Below, piece by piece: positions 45,700-57,448 of a stretch of DNA of 64,000 nucleotides. Numbering within the stretch: position 1 is the stretch's first letter; every line of letters begins with the position of its first letter. The DNA lies in contig NC_045427.1 of the NCBI RefSeq assembly GCF_902635505.1, positions 53,284,539-53,348,538 on the forward strand, read 5' to 3'. Made by a program: the position numbers and the translations under genes. The notes below the pieces were generated by a model. The model ran no database searches and was not told where the DNA came from. It saw only the letters and a list, made by a program, of their open reading frames with translations. The stretch comes from Sarcophilus harrisii (Eukaryota; Chordata; Mammalia; Dasyuromorphia; Dasyuridae).

Positions 45700-48600
45700 G
45701 TAAGTATGTTCTTATTCTATTGATATTTTCTCTTATTGTGCTAAATTTAGCTGGCTCCTTTGAGTCTATAGCTGAGGATTTCTTGTTCATTTAATCTTAA
45801 ATTTTTATTTTCCTGAATGTTTCCTGAATGTATGGCATTTTAATTGTATAAATTAGAAAAGAAAAATGTCACCTTAGAGGTGAGAGACATCACAGTTTAG
45901 TGGGAATGACATTAACTTAGGAGTTAAGCTGAGTAATACCTGCTGAATGAGTTTGGGCAAAGCACTTTACATTTTAGGTCTCATTCACTGTCTTTAACAA
46001 AATCAGATTTTGGACTAGGTAATCTCGGGAAGGTTCCTTTTGTCTAGAAAGTTGTGATAGTATAAATTGCATGGGCGTTGGGGTTGCCATGTTGTGTTGA
46101 TGTGTGGAGCCTGGGATCTCTTCTGTTCCTTCTTTTGACTGTGATTTTTGTCTTTATGCTTTGGAATTATTTGGAGTGTAACTGTACATAAAAGAAAGAG
46201 GAGGAGGAGGAGAAGGGAAGAAATAAGAATAATGGGTGTCTGTTATGTGCCAGGCTTTGCAAACCTGAGGGTCTCATTTTTTTCTTCACAACAACCCTAC
46301 GGCTTATTTTCTCCATTTTTAAAAAATAATTGTACAATTACAATTACTAAGATAAACCAAGGTTAAGTGACTCGCCCAGCTAATAAGTGTTTGAGGCTGG
46401 ATTTGAACTCAAATCTTTCTTTGTTCAGGCCCATTGCTCTATCCCCTGTTCACAAAGCAGTCTCTTTAGATGCATCTTGCAGGCGATAGAAAAAAATATA
46501 TGCAAAATCCTTTTTAAAGTGTCTAAGTGTGTGCTCTTTATATGGTATCAAGAGATGAATTGAATTGTAATTTAGTTCATTATATTTTTCTTTTTGTTGT
46601 GCCATCAAGTAGTATTTATCTTTCAATATTGCTCTTTACTCACACTTTCAGGCTCATTCTAGGCCATCCTTCACTAATCTCCAAAGCACAAAAATTCAGA
46701 GAGCTTAGAAAAAGTGAACTTTCTCCTTTGGATTTAAGCAGTTTTCTTCATTTGTTTAGTGTACTACCAAGAGGTTTTGTAGTGTTCAATAGAATGGCTT
46801 TCACTCGTGGTTTAAACTCTACTGTTGCATGTCCTACTAAAGTTCTGAGTTTGTTCTAACTTTCTTCAATTGCTGCCAAATCCCCAAGTCCAAAGTTGGT
46901 ATGCTGGCTGTGGTTTTGATAACAGTGACATGAGTATATTTGGTCCCTAACATTTTGAACAGGGAACAGAGTGTGAGTTAAGCTTGAGTCAGTGATGGAA
47001 CAGTGTATTAAATCATTTATCTAAAGGTCATCAGGAATTTAGTCATTTAGAACCTTGGTTAATAACTTGGAAGTGAGTGAAAATTGTGATTCTCTCCAAA
47101 GCAGCAAAAGCCCTTGGAACCTGCTGGTATTACTTTAAATGTATCATTGTTAATGAATATTGATTGTTAATGAACCTCTTCTGTGCCTAGGTCATTGGGA
47201 TATGCAAAGACACTTAAAAAAAAAAAAATATGCCCTTGCTCTTAGGACCTAATATTGTAATTGGTTAGATAGGCTATATGGCTCAACACAGATTAATAAA
47301 TAAGTCCTAGGTGTTACTTGGGGTATGTTGAAGTTAAGTGATTTGCCTGAGTTCACAAAGCTGCTGGCTTAGAGGTGAGATTTAAAGCTCTAGTCTTGTC
47401 CGCTCAAAGGACTCCATCCTGATGCAATCTCTAGGCATTAAAAGATGAATACTGTTACTGGGAACTCCAATTAAATGCCAGATGAGTACTTGTACAATTG
47501 TCTGATCTTTTATTTTAGTTTTGTTTTAAATTTACACCCAACAGTGGAACCAGCAGAATTAAGAGTTCCAGTTTTGATACTTTCATTCTGGTCATGAGAA
47601 AATCATTTTGTTTCTTAGAGCTTGAATTTCCCCATCTGGAAAATGGAGACAATTATACTAACTTAGAAGGATTACGAGGAAAGTGATTTGTGAAGCTTTA
47701 AAATACTATACAAAGGTATGCTGTCTTCAGTCACCTGGTTTCCCAGCCTAGAACAGATTAGAAGTAATAAACTGATTAGAAAATCTAAAACAAAACTAAA
47801 AGATCTGACAATTATAAAAACACATCAGTCTAGGGATTATTCAGTATAATGAATAGTCAGTAAACATTTATTAAGCACCTGTTTGGTGCCAGGCACTGTG
47901 CTAAACACTGAGGATACAAATATGAAAAAAAGAAAGATAATCCTCTCCCTCTAGGAGCAACAGTATTATAGCAGAGGTGTAAAACAGTGAGGAGATATCT
48001 GAGCTGAACCTCCTCCTTCAGTGGGGAGTTTGGAGGCTGTGGCTCTGCCCTTTAGTCAGAGGAACAAAGGGTGGGGACAATAGAGAGTCTCTGTGGTTGA
48101 TGGCACAAATAGCCCTGCATATTTGAATGGCCCGAGATCTCATTGCATTATGGTATGGAATTAGGTAATGCAGTATAATGAGAATCTCTAGTATAATGAG
48201 AATTTATAAAGCATGTTATATAAAGCAGGGTACTTTACATAAAGTACTTCATTTGATCCTCACAACAACCTTAGAAGATAGGAACTATTATTCCCATTTT
48301 ACAACAAAGGAAATTGAGGCTGAGAGTACAGAAGTGAGTAGCCAAAGGTCACAGAGCTTAGTGCATATCAAAGATAGAATACAAACTTGAGTCTTCTGGA
48401 TTCAAAGATCAGTGCTATTGATACTGCCCCAAGTTGCCCCATAATATGATGATGATCCTGTGTGATGAAGAAAAGTGCAATATGTTTAATATTCTCTTTT
48501 GAAGAAGACAGAAAAGAATTTAACTGTATCGGAGCCAATATGTTTGGTGTTGTCCCTGAATTCTTTTTATAGTGTAATAGTACCAGTATAGCAGTTGGGC

Positions 48601-51600
48601 TCTTTAGCTGATTCCTTTCTTGGACACAAAATAATCTCAAATTATGGCTGCTTTATTCGTGTACTGGTCCTGATGACTGCCTCTTTTAGTCACCCAAACT
48701 CAATTTAAGATTCTTACCTTTTCTACTTTTGCCTTTTTATTGGTTTTCCTTTCTGACTCCAGAAATTGCACTCTTTACACTATACCACCCTAAAAAAGCT
48801 TTTTTGGTTTTGTATGGTAGAGTTTTCAGTTTTTTGAGCCATTTTTCTTCTTTTGGGGATTTTTATGTGTGTTCTGTTTATTTCTTGAGGACATAAAAGA
48901 ACTTTAATGCTTCTGATCCTTTCAGCCCAAAATCTTGAATCAGATTCCTGAGATAAACTTGTATTATTAGTTAAAATTAAAAAAAAAAAAAAAAGACTAA
49001 GTCATTAAAGTGGAGAAAGCAGTAAAGGCATGGTAGAAATGAGCAAGGAGTCGATAGGATACAGCAAAAAAAAAAAAAAAAGATTTGGATGATTAGAACA
49101 AAAGGAAATTGATTTGGGAACATTTGAATGTTTTTCAAAGTATACTGAGCTAGATATATATTAGATTTTAGAAGGTAAGCTAAATTATTCATTTTAAGGC
49201 CAGTATTGTTCTCATTTGTATTTGGTATTTGGTACTAAAACTAACACTACTTGGAGTTGGAGGAGTTGATTATTTCTAATGTTAAACCACTGTTAAGTTG
49301 GAATACCTTCAGGTTAAAGGTTAATCTAGTCTGTAGTATAGGTTTGGTTAAGCTTAGAAAACTATTGAGATTCTTGGCTAGCAAAGGGTTTGAGATTAAT
49401 TGAGATTAATGTTGTGGGACTTCTTTACAGAAGTATTTTGATGGTGTCCTTTTGTGGAAGTGGAAGAGGTTGTGTTCATATAGAATATCTTTTCAGAAGC
49501 AAGTGCATCTGCAAAGACACATTTTAATGGTTTTTCTCTAACTTCTCACCTTATAGGGGGCGGTACCCAAAGGCAATGCTACTAAAGAGTACATGGAGAG
49601 TCTGCAGCTAAAGCCTGGCGAGGTGATCTACAAGTGTCCCAAATGTTGCTGTGTCAAGCCTGAGCGTGCACACCACTGCAGGTAGAAGCTCTTGGGGGAT
49701 TGGGGGGTGTTTGATATTAGCCTTGCTTCTGATGAGACCGCCAAAGCATTCTTTAGAAAAGACTGTTTCTTTGAGAAGACTTAGAATACAAAAACTCAAA
49801 GACACTGCCATTTAGATTTTTAGAATTTTCTTGTGCTATATTTCCATGTTGCCAGCTCTGTCATACGTTACAAGACCAAAATATCCCTCAAACTTAGTCC
49901 TCTTTTTAGCTTTGATATGTTTTTCAAGAGCCCATAGGTGGCAGACCATTTTTTTTTGAAGAGATATGTACTGTATTATAAATACTATATGTATGGACTG
50001 TTTTTTTTTTTGTTTGTTTGTTTTTTATTTCATAGCCTTTTATTTACAGGATATATACATGGGTAACTTTACAGCATTAACAATTGCCAAACCTCTTGTT
50101 CCAACCCTTCACCTCTTACCCCCCCCCCCCCTCCCCTAAACGGCAGGATGACCAGTAGATGTTAAAAATATTAAAATATAACTTAGATACACAATAAGTA
50201 TACATGACCAAAACATTATTTTGCTGTACAAAAAGAACCAGACTCTGAATTATTGTACAGTTAGCTTGTGAAGGAAATCAAAAATGCAGGTGTGCATAAA
50301 TATAGGGATTGGGAATTCAATGCAATGGCTTTTAGTCATCTCCCAGAGTTCTTCTTCTGGGCATAGCTAGTTCAGTTCATCACTGCTCCATTAGAAATGA
50401 TTTGGTTGATCTCGTTGCTGAGGATGGCCTGATCCATCAGAACTGGTCATCATCTAGTATTGTTGTTGAAGTATATAATGATCTCCTGGTCCTGCTCATT
50501 TCACTCAGCATCAGTTCGTGTAAGTCTCTCCAGGCCTTTCCGAAATCATCCTGTTGGTCATTTCCTACAGAACAGTAATATTCCATAATCTTCATATACC
50601 ACAATTTATTCAGCCATTCTCCAACTGATGGACATCCATTCAGTTTCCAGTTTCTAGCCACCACAAAAAGGGCTGCCACAAACATTCGTGCACATACAGG
50701 TCCCTTTCCCTTCGTATGGACTGTTTTTTACATGGGTGTAGTAAGACAAGCAGAAAGAATTTAGACATAGAAACAGCCACTTTGAAATGACTGCCCTGGC
50801 TGTGTTACTACAGAGACTCTTCCTTGCAGTTATTTCTGCTACTGCCTAGAATCCATCTTCCCCCTTGAATTCCAGTTCCTAATCCTAGACTAGGAGAGAG
50901 CAACTTCTTATGTGACTGACAGAGGGTACATGGGACAAGGTACATTCTCATTGACCTCTCTATTTCCTGTCAATATCCACTGTGGTCAGTGTTGTATTAT
51001 TGAAATTTTCTTTCCTTTCTTCCATTTTCTAGTAGTGAGTTTTCTTTTAATAGGGGTATGAATCTTTTGTTCTTTTTGTGTCCAAAGAGACCTCTGCATT
51101 AAGTGGAAGCAACAATTCTCCTTGGAGTCAACGGAGTTAATTACGTTTTTAAGTTTAGGTCCAGGCTACTGTGTGACTCTGGGTCAGACATCCTTTTTCA
51201 GCCTTGATTTCCTCAGTACCAAAAAATGGGGATAGAAATACTGGGACGGCTAGTTCTTAGGTGAACAAATCACCTTGCAAAAATCCTCTGTCACCTTTTA
51301 AAAGGATTGGCATAATTATCTGTGGACAACTTTGTTGTTCCTTCTTAGACCAAGTGAAAAGGGCAGGTGAGGAGCCATAGAATCAAAACTTTGCTTTCCA
51401 GTTGCTGTGGTTAGGAAGAACTCAAAAACTCCCAGAGGGAGAAGGGCTTGCTCCAGGAACAGGAAGGTAGGGAATAAGTGGTGAGTCTTTATTCTTGTCC
51501 ACAGTGGTGGTCACCAAGGGAGAAAGAAATCTTTGTTAAAAGTCTTGTGTGGGAACAGTGACAGCTCAAGACCTGATTCTTGAGGTCTTCTCAAGAAAAA

Positions 51601-54600
51601 GACTAGCTCTTGACAGATTGTTTTTCCGTCTGGTTTGACCATTTGGAGACCCTGACTTCCCATAGCTCTGCTTTTCACACCCTTCCTCTGCCCTCAGAAA
51701 CAGTGCAGGACATAACTAAGGCTGCTGGAGCAGCTGTCCATAAAGCTCATTCTGGGGAAGTCCTGTTGCCACTGAAGCAGCTTGGGTTGTGTGAGTGTGC
51801 AGGGATGGAGTTAAGAACATGTTTTAAAATGGTGTGATAAATTTTTTTAGTATAGCACTATTATTACTTAAAGTCTATGACCTGGCCTGGGAACCTCATA
51901 TTATGGGAAACATTATTTCTTAATGCTTTGCTGCTTTTGGAAACAGCCTGTTTTGCAAATTGGAGACTTATTGGAGAGACTTAATATAATTGTTATCATT
52001 TTAATTTCCTTTCTCCTTATTTTCTCTACTTTTTTGTTTTAATTGGTTATATTATTCTATATTTTAATTAATTATATTAGCCTTCTATGCTAGAATATTA
52101 AAAATTAAAAAAAAAAAACCCTTCCTTTTTCTAGTATTTGTAAGCGATGTATTCGGAAGATGGATCACCACTGCCCATGGGTGAACAATTGTGTAGGAGA
52201 AAAAAATCAGAGGTTTTTTGTGCTCTTTACCGTGAGTAAAAATTAAATTTTGGTGGTTGACAGATTATAAATTTGCTTTTGGTAGACACATTTCTTTTAG
52301 GATTGAGCCAGTTTTTCCCTAACTATACTGCTCAGTAATGCACAAATTGTAACAATTGCTTGGCTGCTAATTATGTGCTGCATGCATTGTCTGCCATGGG
52401 CTATAATGGTCTCTCTCATCATAGATCACAAATGCTTACCCGTTGCTGCTCTTCACAGAAGAAATTTTCCAGTATGATCTTGAGATGCTAATAAATGTCA
52501 CAATACTTAACTTTTAAACTTTTAAAACTTTTATCACTCTGTGCTTAGTGCATTTATTTTATTTGACACTTGAAACTGAATAGAAAGAAAACTATTATCT
52601 ATCAGTCTTTTCTGTTTCCAATGGATTACAGCCTTAAAATTCCCTCCTCCTTTTTCTCTTACTCAGATGTATATAGCTCTGTCTTCAGCTCATGCTCTGA
52701 TCCTGTGTGGATTTCAGTTTTTTTCCTGTGTTCGAGGGCAGTGGACTGGTAAGTAGATGCTTGGGTATAAAAAAAATTGTAGAAATACAAAAATAGCATT
52801 ACCATACTATTGCATGTGGAGAGAAACAAACTATTACACTCAATGGCAAACAATTGCCAAAAAAGAAAACCATCTTTTGTTATCACTTTGAATGCTTTTC
52901 TAGGATGAGATTATCTTTACATCATGACACCAAGACTTTCTATTATCATAGTGAAACCATATAATCAACTTTCCCTTAAAATCATGTACATATTTTCTCT
53001 TTGGGAGGGTTATATAATTTGCTTGTTTTGGATACTGTGTTTAGGTAGAAATCAATATTAATTTTTTTTTCACCTATTAGAGTTAATACTCTACCAAAAA
53101 AAATTTCTACTAAAAATTTCTCCCTTCTTTCTCAGATGATTTGTTTGTTAAAAAAAAAAAAAGAAAGAAAGAAAGAAACAGCCAACCACAGTTTCATACT
53201 CTTTATACATTGGCTTGAAGGCCTGTCCTACTTTAGTTAACTATATTTTTCTTGCCTTCTTTAGCCATATACTTTTTACTTAAGCTTGAATATACTTAAG
53301 GATGAAACCATGTATACAGTGTGAGTGGGAGGGGTGAAGAAATGAGCCTAATCATGGTCAAGTGATTGTAGGCTTGTGTTTCCTTACACCCAATTACCTT
53401 TGATTTGTCATAACCACTCACTACAATTTGCAATATTCTTAGGCAATTCTTTTGTACATCCAGTGATTGATTATAAAGGGCGTGGTCAATACAAATTTTT
53501 GATCACCATTGGGGGAAAAAACTCTCAACAGTATTTATCTAATAATGTGTACATATTCAATATGAATCCTCATTGAAGGTGAATGTTATCATTAGATGCC
53601 AATGGTGATATAGTTACTGTTTCAAAAGGACTGGGTGATTGTGTAAACAAGTCGTACTGACTTGGTGCAGGGACATATTTTAGATTTTCTGTAAATTCTG
53701 AATGATGGCATTGTTGATTAGGATGGCCTTACAAATGAGTGTAAAATATTACCAGCCCACACTAAAAATTTTTTAAACTAAATTACATTCACTAATTGGA
53801 GAGAGAGAGCAAAAGAAATAAGATAAAAAAAAAAAAGAAAAAGATAAAAAAAAGGTTTTTTTTTTCCCTTTTTAAGAGCAAGAGATTAAGTAAATTCATC
53901 TTTCTTCTTTGAGATAAAAATCAGTACTTAACCATTTTTTAAAGATGGTTGTGTTTTCTTTCTCTAAAAAATTCAAGAGAAAGACATTAAGTTTTTCTTA
54001 AAGCCTACCCTGAACATTTAATGTAAAGAAGGGAGAAATTTTCTAACACAGTAGGTAAATGACATACAGTCATATGTGTTAGAAGAGAATGCTAAGAGAA
54101 GAAAACAGTAGCTGGAACAGTCAAAAAATCATTTATATTTAGGTTGGCTTTGATATCTTAGAAATTAGCATTTGAAAAAAAAAAGTCACATAATAAATAG
54201 CTCAACTAAAGAAGAACTGGAAAATAATCCAGTATCCCTATCCTGTCCCTACCCTCCCTCAGTTTTGGTAGAGATTCATGGTCTTAATCTCTCAGACTGG
54301 TGTTAGAAATGCCAGCTTGAGCAGTGCTCCCATCCTTGTGTCATCTCACTGTGTGTCTGGTTTAGCTCTTCCCTGGGTAAGTTAAGGGGTTAGGGTTGGT
54401 AATTCTGATTTTGTTTAAAAGGCCTTTCCTGGTGGATGAATCAGGGTGGGGAGAGGAGAGACACCTCCAAGTTACTGAACTGAAATGCTGTCCAAGGATG
54501 CAGTGGTCTCCTCCGCTCTCTCAAACCTTTCCTTCGGGCTTCTGCTGAATTGCAGGCCGCATGCAGTTAGTCTACAGAGGAGGTGAGAGCTAACTGTAGG

Positions 54601-57448
54601 TAGAGGTGAAAAATGAAGCCTGGGCCACCGGGAAACAATACATCTGGGCTGAAACTAAGAGAAAGTCCTGAATTGCAGACCCTTCTCAAGATGAGAAACA
54701 ACAGAAAGAACTCATTTAGAGCCCAAGTGTGGAAGAAAATTCATGTCCATTTCTTCATTTAAGCTGAATGAGATTGAGAAACAAAAATAGTTCAGTACAC
54801 AAAATACATGCTTTCATGTATGTTTATAGTTTTACATGTAGTATGAAAAATAAATTTTTGTTTAAAAGGATTAGGCATACCAGGACAAAAATATCTTTAT
54901 TTCAGTTAAATTAAATAATTTAGGATGTGAGCCAACATACATATATTTTGTTTAGAGTGAAATTTGAATCATTTATTTGTTATGCCATTTTCTCTTATTT
55001 TTTTAAAGGCTAAAAATTATGTTGTTACTTAAAAACTATGATGTGCTTGACAACAAATGGGTTTGCCTATTTGTAAAAAGGCATACTTATAAAGTGCAAA
55101 AAGAAAAAGCCTTATCTTATAGTTGTAGTTCTCTTTGGGAATGAGGCAGGCTAGCTTTGCTCAAGTACAAATATTGTTTAGTAGTCAGCAGCTTCACTGT
55201 GGAAAGATGAAAATGGCTTATTTGTACTTTCTTGAAGGACATATTACTTTGAGTTTTTAAATTTCCTACATAGTTTTAAAAATAATGTAATTTCTGTTGT
55301 TATAAAAATCAAACTAAACAAATCCCATTTCATTTTTTAAAGAGTTAAAAAAAAAATCAAGCAGTTACCATCTAATCAGACAGTGAAACTACTGACTAGG
55401 AAACACAGTTGTCGGCCATTTTTTGTACTGGTGTAGGGTTGACCTCCAGTCCCCAAAGACACCCAGACAGAAAAGCTTGTTTCTCTGAGTGGCCCTGGTG
55501 CCTCTGTTTGCAAGTGGGTTTGCCTTTCTGCAAGATGGATACAATCCTTCCTGTACTATCAGGAACATAGGATTTCAAAGTGACACAATTTGGGGATATA
55601 TTCTCTATGCTAATGAATGATTCTCTTGACCTGTTTCACAGAATGCAGTGATTTTTCTCCACCTGTAACTGTAATCCTGCTGATCTTCTTGTGCCTTGAG
55701 GGTCTTCTGTTTCTCACTTTCACCGCAGTCATGTTTGGCACTCAGATCCACTCAATATGCAACGACGAAACGGTAGGATTGAGAATTTTGCTTTTTGTGC
55801 TGTTGTCTGAGATGGAGGTTTTAGAGGGGTTCAGACACTGATTCACAGATTCAGGAACGATCCTCCAAGAGGATCCTCCAAGAGGAGTTTGTGTAGTCCC
55901 ATTTTGAGAAAGCTGAAGGTCCGGGATGTTTAAACAAATGATTGCCCAGGTGAGATAGAAAACAAATATCAGAGGAAGGATTTGAACTCTTGCCCACAGA
56001 CTTCAGAGGTAGTATTCTTTTAAAAATTTACTTTAAAAAAATACTACTTTTACTATCAAGCCATTTCTGTCTTTAAGAAGATGGCTTTTTGGAGATAGGA
56101 TACTATTGAGCTTGTTACAGTGAAGTTACAACACAAAGTTCAGTTCCAAAAAGGTGTTTTTGTTTTACCATTCCAACTTTGTTTTTACCCTAAACTTTCT
56201 TTTAAGTAAAAGGACTTAATTGTAGGCTGTTTGAATTACCAGCTAAAGAGAACTAGACTTATTATATTGACCTCTAAATTTTTTATTTTCAACTTGCTTA
56301 TTTCTCTTGGTTATACAATCTTTTCATTATCTCAGGTGCATAATATTGCCAGTATCGTCAACTCTATTCTTCCTGTCCCCATGGATCCATTCCCTTGTCG
56401 TCACATCCTTCTCTTTCAACTATCACAATATTTCCACATATATGACATATTACAACCTGAGCCCTTCTCTTAGCTAACACAGCTGTCACTTTTACCCCTG
56501 TCCTCAGTAACTGTGATGACGTCCTACCTGGTTTCCCTGCCTTGAGTCTCTTGTTACTCCAGACTGTTCTACAAAATGCCACTAGTCATTTCCTGACATG
56601 TACCTGTGACCATGTAATTCCCCTACTTGGTCAACTTCACTGGCTTCTTGGAGCCTATTAAAGTAAATCTGACTCTAGCCTATTCAGTAGGAATTCACTT
56701 GACATTATTTCTCTTCTACTCAACAATCCCACCAAACACCTTCTCTCTGTTCCTCACTAATAGCACCTGCCTCATATTTTTGTGCCTTTCTAGTGCCCAT
56801 TCTCTGTGCATGGAATGCACCCCTATTTTGTATGAAATCTGATAGCCCCAATGGTTTGTACTTTCTTTTTCATAGTACTTAGTGTGTGTATGTATAGGTA
56901 CGTGTGTGTGTGTGTGTGTACATATATGTGTGTGTATATATATATATACTCTATATCTGCACATAAAAACACTTGTTTTATATATGCTTGTGTGTCTCCA
57001 CATATACACAGATGTACACATATGATGTATCTGCATTCATGTGTGTGGGGTATATGTGTGTGTGTGTGTGTATACATATATATATATATATATATATATA
57101 TCCTTTCTTTGGATCCAATATCGAGTCAAAACCAAAAATACATAATTTAATTTGATTTATTTTAGTAATTGTAAAAAATGAGTTCATTGAACTCTTCTCT
57201 CTGAATTTCCATTTCATGTTAACTGTCTGTTGTCAAGCAGTAATGTTTTACCATTATTTATTTGTGCACAGGAGATTGAAAGACTGAAAAGTGAAAAGCC
57301 AACTTGGGAACGGAGGCTCCGATGGGAAGGGATGAAGTCTGTTTTTGGGGGCCAGCCTTCAATTCTATGGATGAATCCTTTCGCAGGATTTCGATTCAGG
57401 AGATTCCTACTGAAATCAAAGAGAGGTGGTCCAGAGTTTTCTGTGTGA
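45385..57448 (+). CDS. ZDHHC7: ZDHHC7 palmitoyltransferase, spliced CDS (six coding exons)
   Basis: Golgi-type S-acyltransferase that moves palmitate from acyl-CoA onto cysteines of membrane and signalling proteins; family substrates include G-alpha subunits, PSD-95, SNAP25 and sex-steroid receptors (established knowledge). The six coding pieces total 927 nt and give 308 residues, the length I recall for the main human isoform. Seen in the translation: an acidic N-terminus with seven serines (25-31), TM1 about 48-71, TM2 about 77-97, a cysteine-rich zinc-binding domain (C132, C135, H145, C146, C149, C152, H159, C166), the catalytic DHHC at 157-160 with C160 as nucleophile, TM3 about 172-194, TM4 about 215-237, DET near 248-250 in place of the TTxE motif, an NPF motif near the C-terminus and a terminal EFSV that resembles a class II PDZ ligand. 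No frameshift or missing key residue was seen. ZDHHC3 is the closest paralogue, but the N-terminus matches ZDHHC7. Confidence 0.97.
45885..46060 (+). repeat. MIR fragment
   Basis: GTTTAGTGGGAATGACATTA, GAGTTTGGGCAAAGCACTTTAC, TTTTGGACTAGGTAATCTCG. Confidence 0.6.
46225..46450 (-). repeat. MIR-family SINE, reversed
   Basis: CTGTTATGTGCCAGGCTTTGC, CACAACAACCCTACGGC, GTTAAGTGACTCGCCCAGC, GCCCATTGCTCTATCCCCTG. Confidence 0.7.
47560..47960 (+). repeat. MIR and CORE-SINE fragments
   Basis: A MIR tail (TTCCCCATCTGGAAAATGGAG) at about 47.6 kb. Then at 47.86 kb AACATTTATTAAGCACCTG and GCCAGGCACTGTGCTAAACAC, a well-kept CORE-SINE head. Confidence 0.65.
48180..48445 (-). repeat. MIR-family SINE, reversed
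   Basis: CATTTGATCCTCACAACAACC, ATTCCCATTTTACAACAAAGG, GGTCACAGAGCTTAGTGC. Confidence 0.7.
49557..49681 (+). CDS. ZDHHC7: ZDHHC7 exon 4
   Basis: 125 nt between acceptor CTTATAG and donor CTGCAG|GTAGAA. Encodes residues 106-146 and two bases of codon 147. It holds the [12 protein letters not shown] linker and the first half of the zinc-binding cysteine-rich domain ([15 protein letters not shown]). Leaves in phase 2. Confidence 0.96.
49682..52134 (+). other. ZDHHC7: Intron 4 of ZDHHC7
   Basis: 2.45 kb. An antisense L1 3' end with clear target duplications sits at 49,991-50,729. The rest is unique. An exon-like segment at 51,698-51,789 has a good acceptor and a fair donor but would stop the reading frame. 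Confidence 0.8.
50007..50713 (-). mobile_element. L1 3' end, 5'-truncated, with a 16-bp target duplication
   Basis: Reversed L1 in intron 4: T-rich tail, 3' UTR, then the ORF2 end. The - strand reads [20 protein letters not shown] and [15 protein letters not shown], the C-terminal part of L1 ORF2p. Target duplication GTATGGACTGTTTTTT at 49,991-50,006 and 50,714-50,729. The exact duplication and an open 82-codon end suggest a fairly recent insertion. Confidence 0.9.
52135..52231 (+). CDS. ZDHHC7: ZDHHC7 exon 5 with the DHHC active site
   Basis: 97 nt from acceptor CCTTTTTCTAG to donor TTTACC|GTGAGT. It completes S147 and runs to T179. It carries the rest of the zinc-binding domain and the catalytic motif [12 protein letters not shown], with Cys160 as the palmitate-accepting residue, then the start of TM3 (NQRFFVLFT). 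Ends in phase 0. Confidence 0.97.
52667..52748 (+). CDS. ZDHHC7: ZDHHC7 exon 6
   Basis: 82 nt after a short 435-bp intron. Acceptor CTCTTACTCAG, donor GGACTG|GTAAGT. Encodes residues 180-206 and one base of codon 207: the bulk of TM3 and the lumenal turn (CVRGQWT). Leaves in phase 1. Confidence 0.95.
52749..55641 (+). other. ZDHHC7: Intron 6 of ZDHHC7
   Basis: 2.9 kb of mostly AT-rich unique sequence with A-rich simple repeats near 53.15 and 53.83 kb. No transposon was recognised with confidence and no exon-like ORF. Confidence 0.75.
55642..55772 (+). CDS. ZDHHC7: ZDHHC7 exon 7
   Basis: 131 nt between acceptor CTGTTTCACAG and donor GAAACG|GTAGGA. Encodes E207 to T250: the ECSDFSPP turn, TM4 (a run rich in Leu, Ile and Phe) and the cytosolic [14 protein letters not shown] segment that holds the TTxE-equivalent motif. 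Ends in phase 0. Confidence 0.96.
55895..56015 (-). repeat. MIR-family SINE, reversed
   Basis: CCATTTTGAGAAAGCTGAAGG, GATTGCCCAGGTGAGATAG and AAGGATTTGAACTCTTGCC. Confidence 0.5.
56330..56880 (+). repeat. L2 3' part
   Basis: GTCAACTCTATTCTTCCTGTC, CCCCATGGATCCATTCCCTT, TCATTTCCTGACATGTACC, CTGGCTTCTTGGAGCC and TGTGCCTTTCTAGTGCCCATTC follow the L2 order loosely. Confidence 0.5.
56884..57101. repeat. TG/TA compound microsatellite
   Basis: Runs of TGTG, TATA and ACACA, including a 20-base TA run next to a TG run. It ends about 170 bp before the last ZDHHC7 exon. Confidence 0.95.
57272..57448 (+). CDS. ZDHHC7: ZDHHC7 exon 8, last coding exon
   Basis: Acceptor TTTGTGCACAG, then 58 codons and TGA. 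It encodes the cytosolic tail [15 protein letters not shown]... through the NPF motif to GGPEFSV. Compared with the human protein as I recall it, the stretch just before GGPEFSV ([12 protein letters not shown]) differs, while the rest is nearly unchanged. Confidence 0.96.
   Translation, partial: EIERLKSEKPTWERRLRWEGMKSVFGGQPSILWMNPFAGFRFRRFLLKSKRGGPEFSV

Larger units (their letters stand above)
45700..49556 (+). other. ZDHHC7: Intron 3 of ZDHHC7
   Basis: 3.9 kb with MIR and marsupial SINE fragments (about 45.89-46.06, 46.22-46.45, 47.56-47.72, 47.86-47.96 and 48.18-48.44 kb). The rest is AT-rich and unrecognised, including two A runs near 48.98 and 49.07 kb. Confidence 0.8.
55773..57271 (+). 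other. ZDHHC7: Intron 7 of ZDHHC7
   Basis: 1.5 kb holding a reverse MIR/SINE fragment near 55.90-56.01 kb, an L2 3' piece at about 56.33-56.88 kb and a TG/TA microsatellite just before the last exon. Confidence 0.8.

Noticed and set aside
51698-51789. Exon-like segment in intron 4 with acceptor CTCTGCCCTCAG and donor TTGT|GTGAGT
   Set aside because: Joined to exon 4 it stops the frame after a few codons, and I see no protein similarity. It could be a poison exon but nothing in the sequence supports use.
56716-57217. ORFs rich in His/Thr/Tyr/Ile near 57 kb
   Set aside because: Translations of the TG/TA microsatellite.
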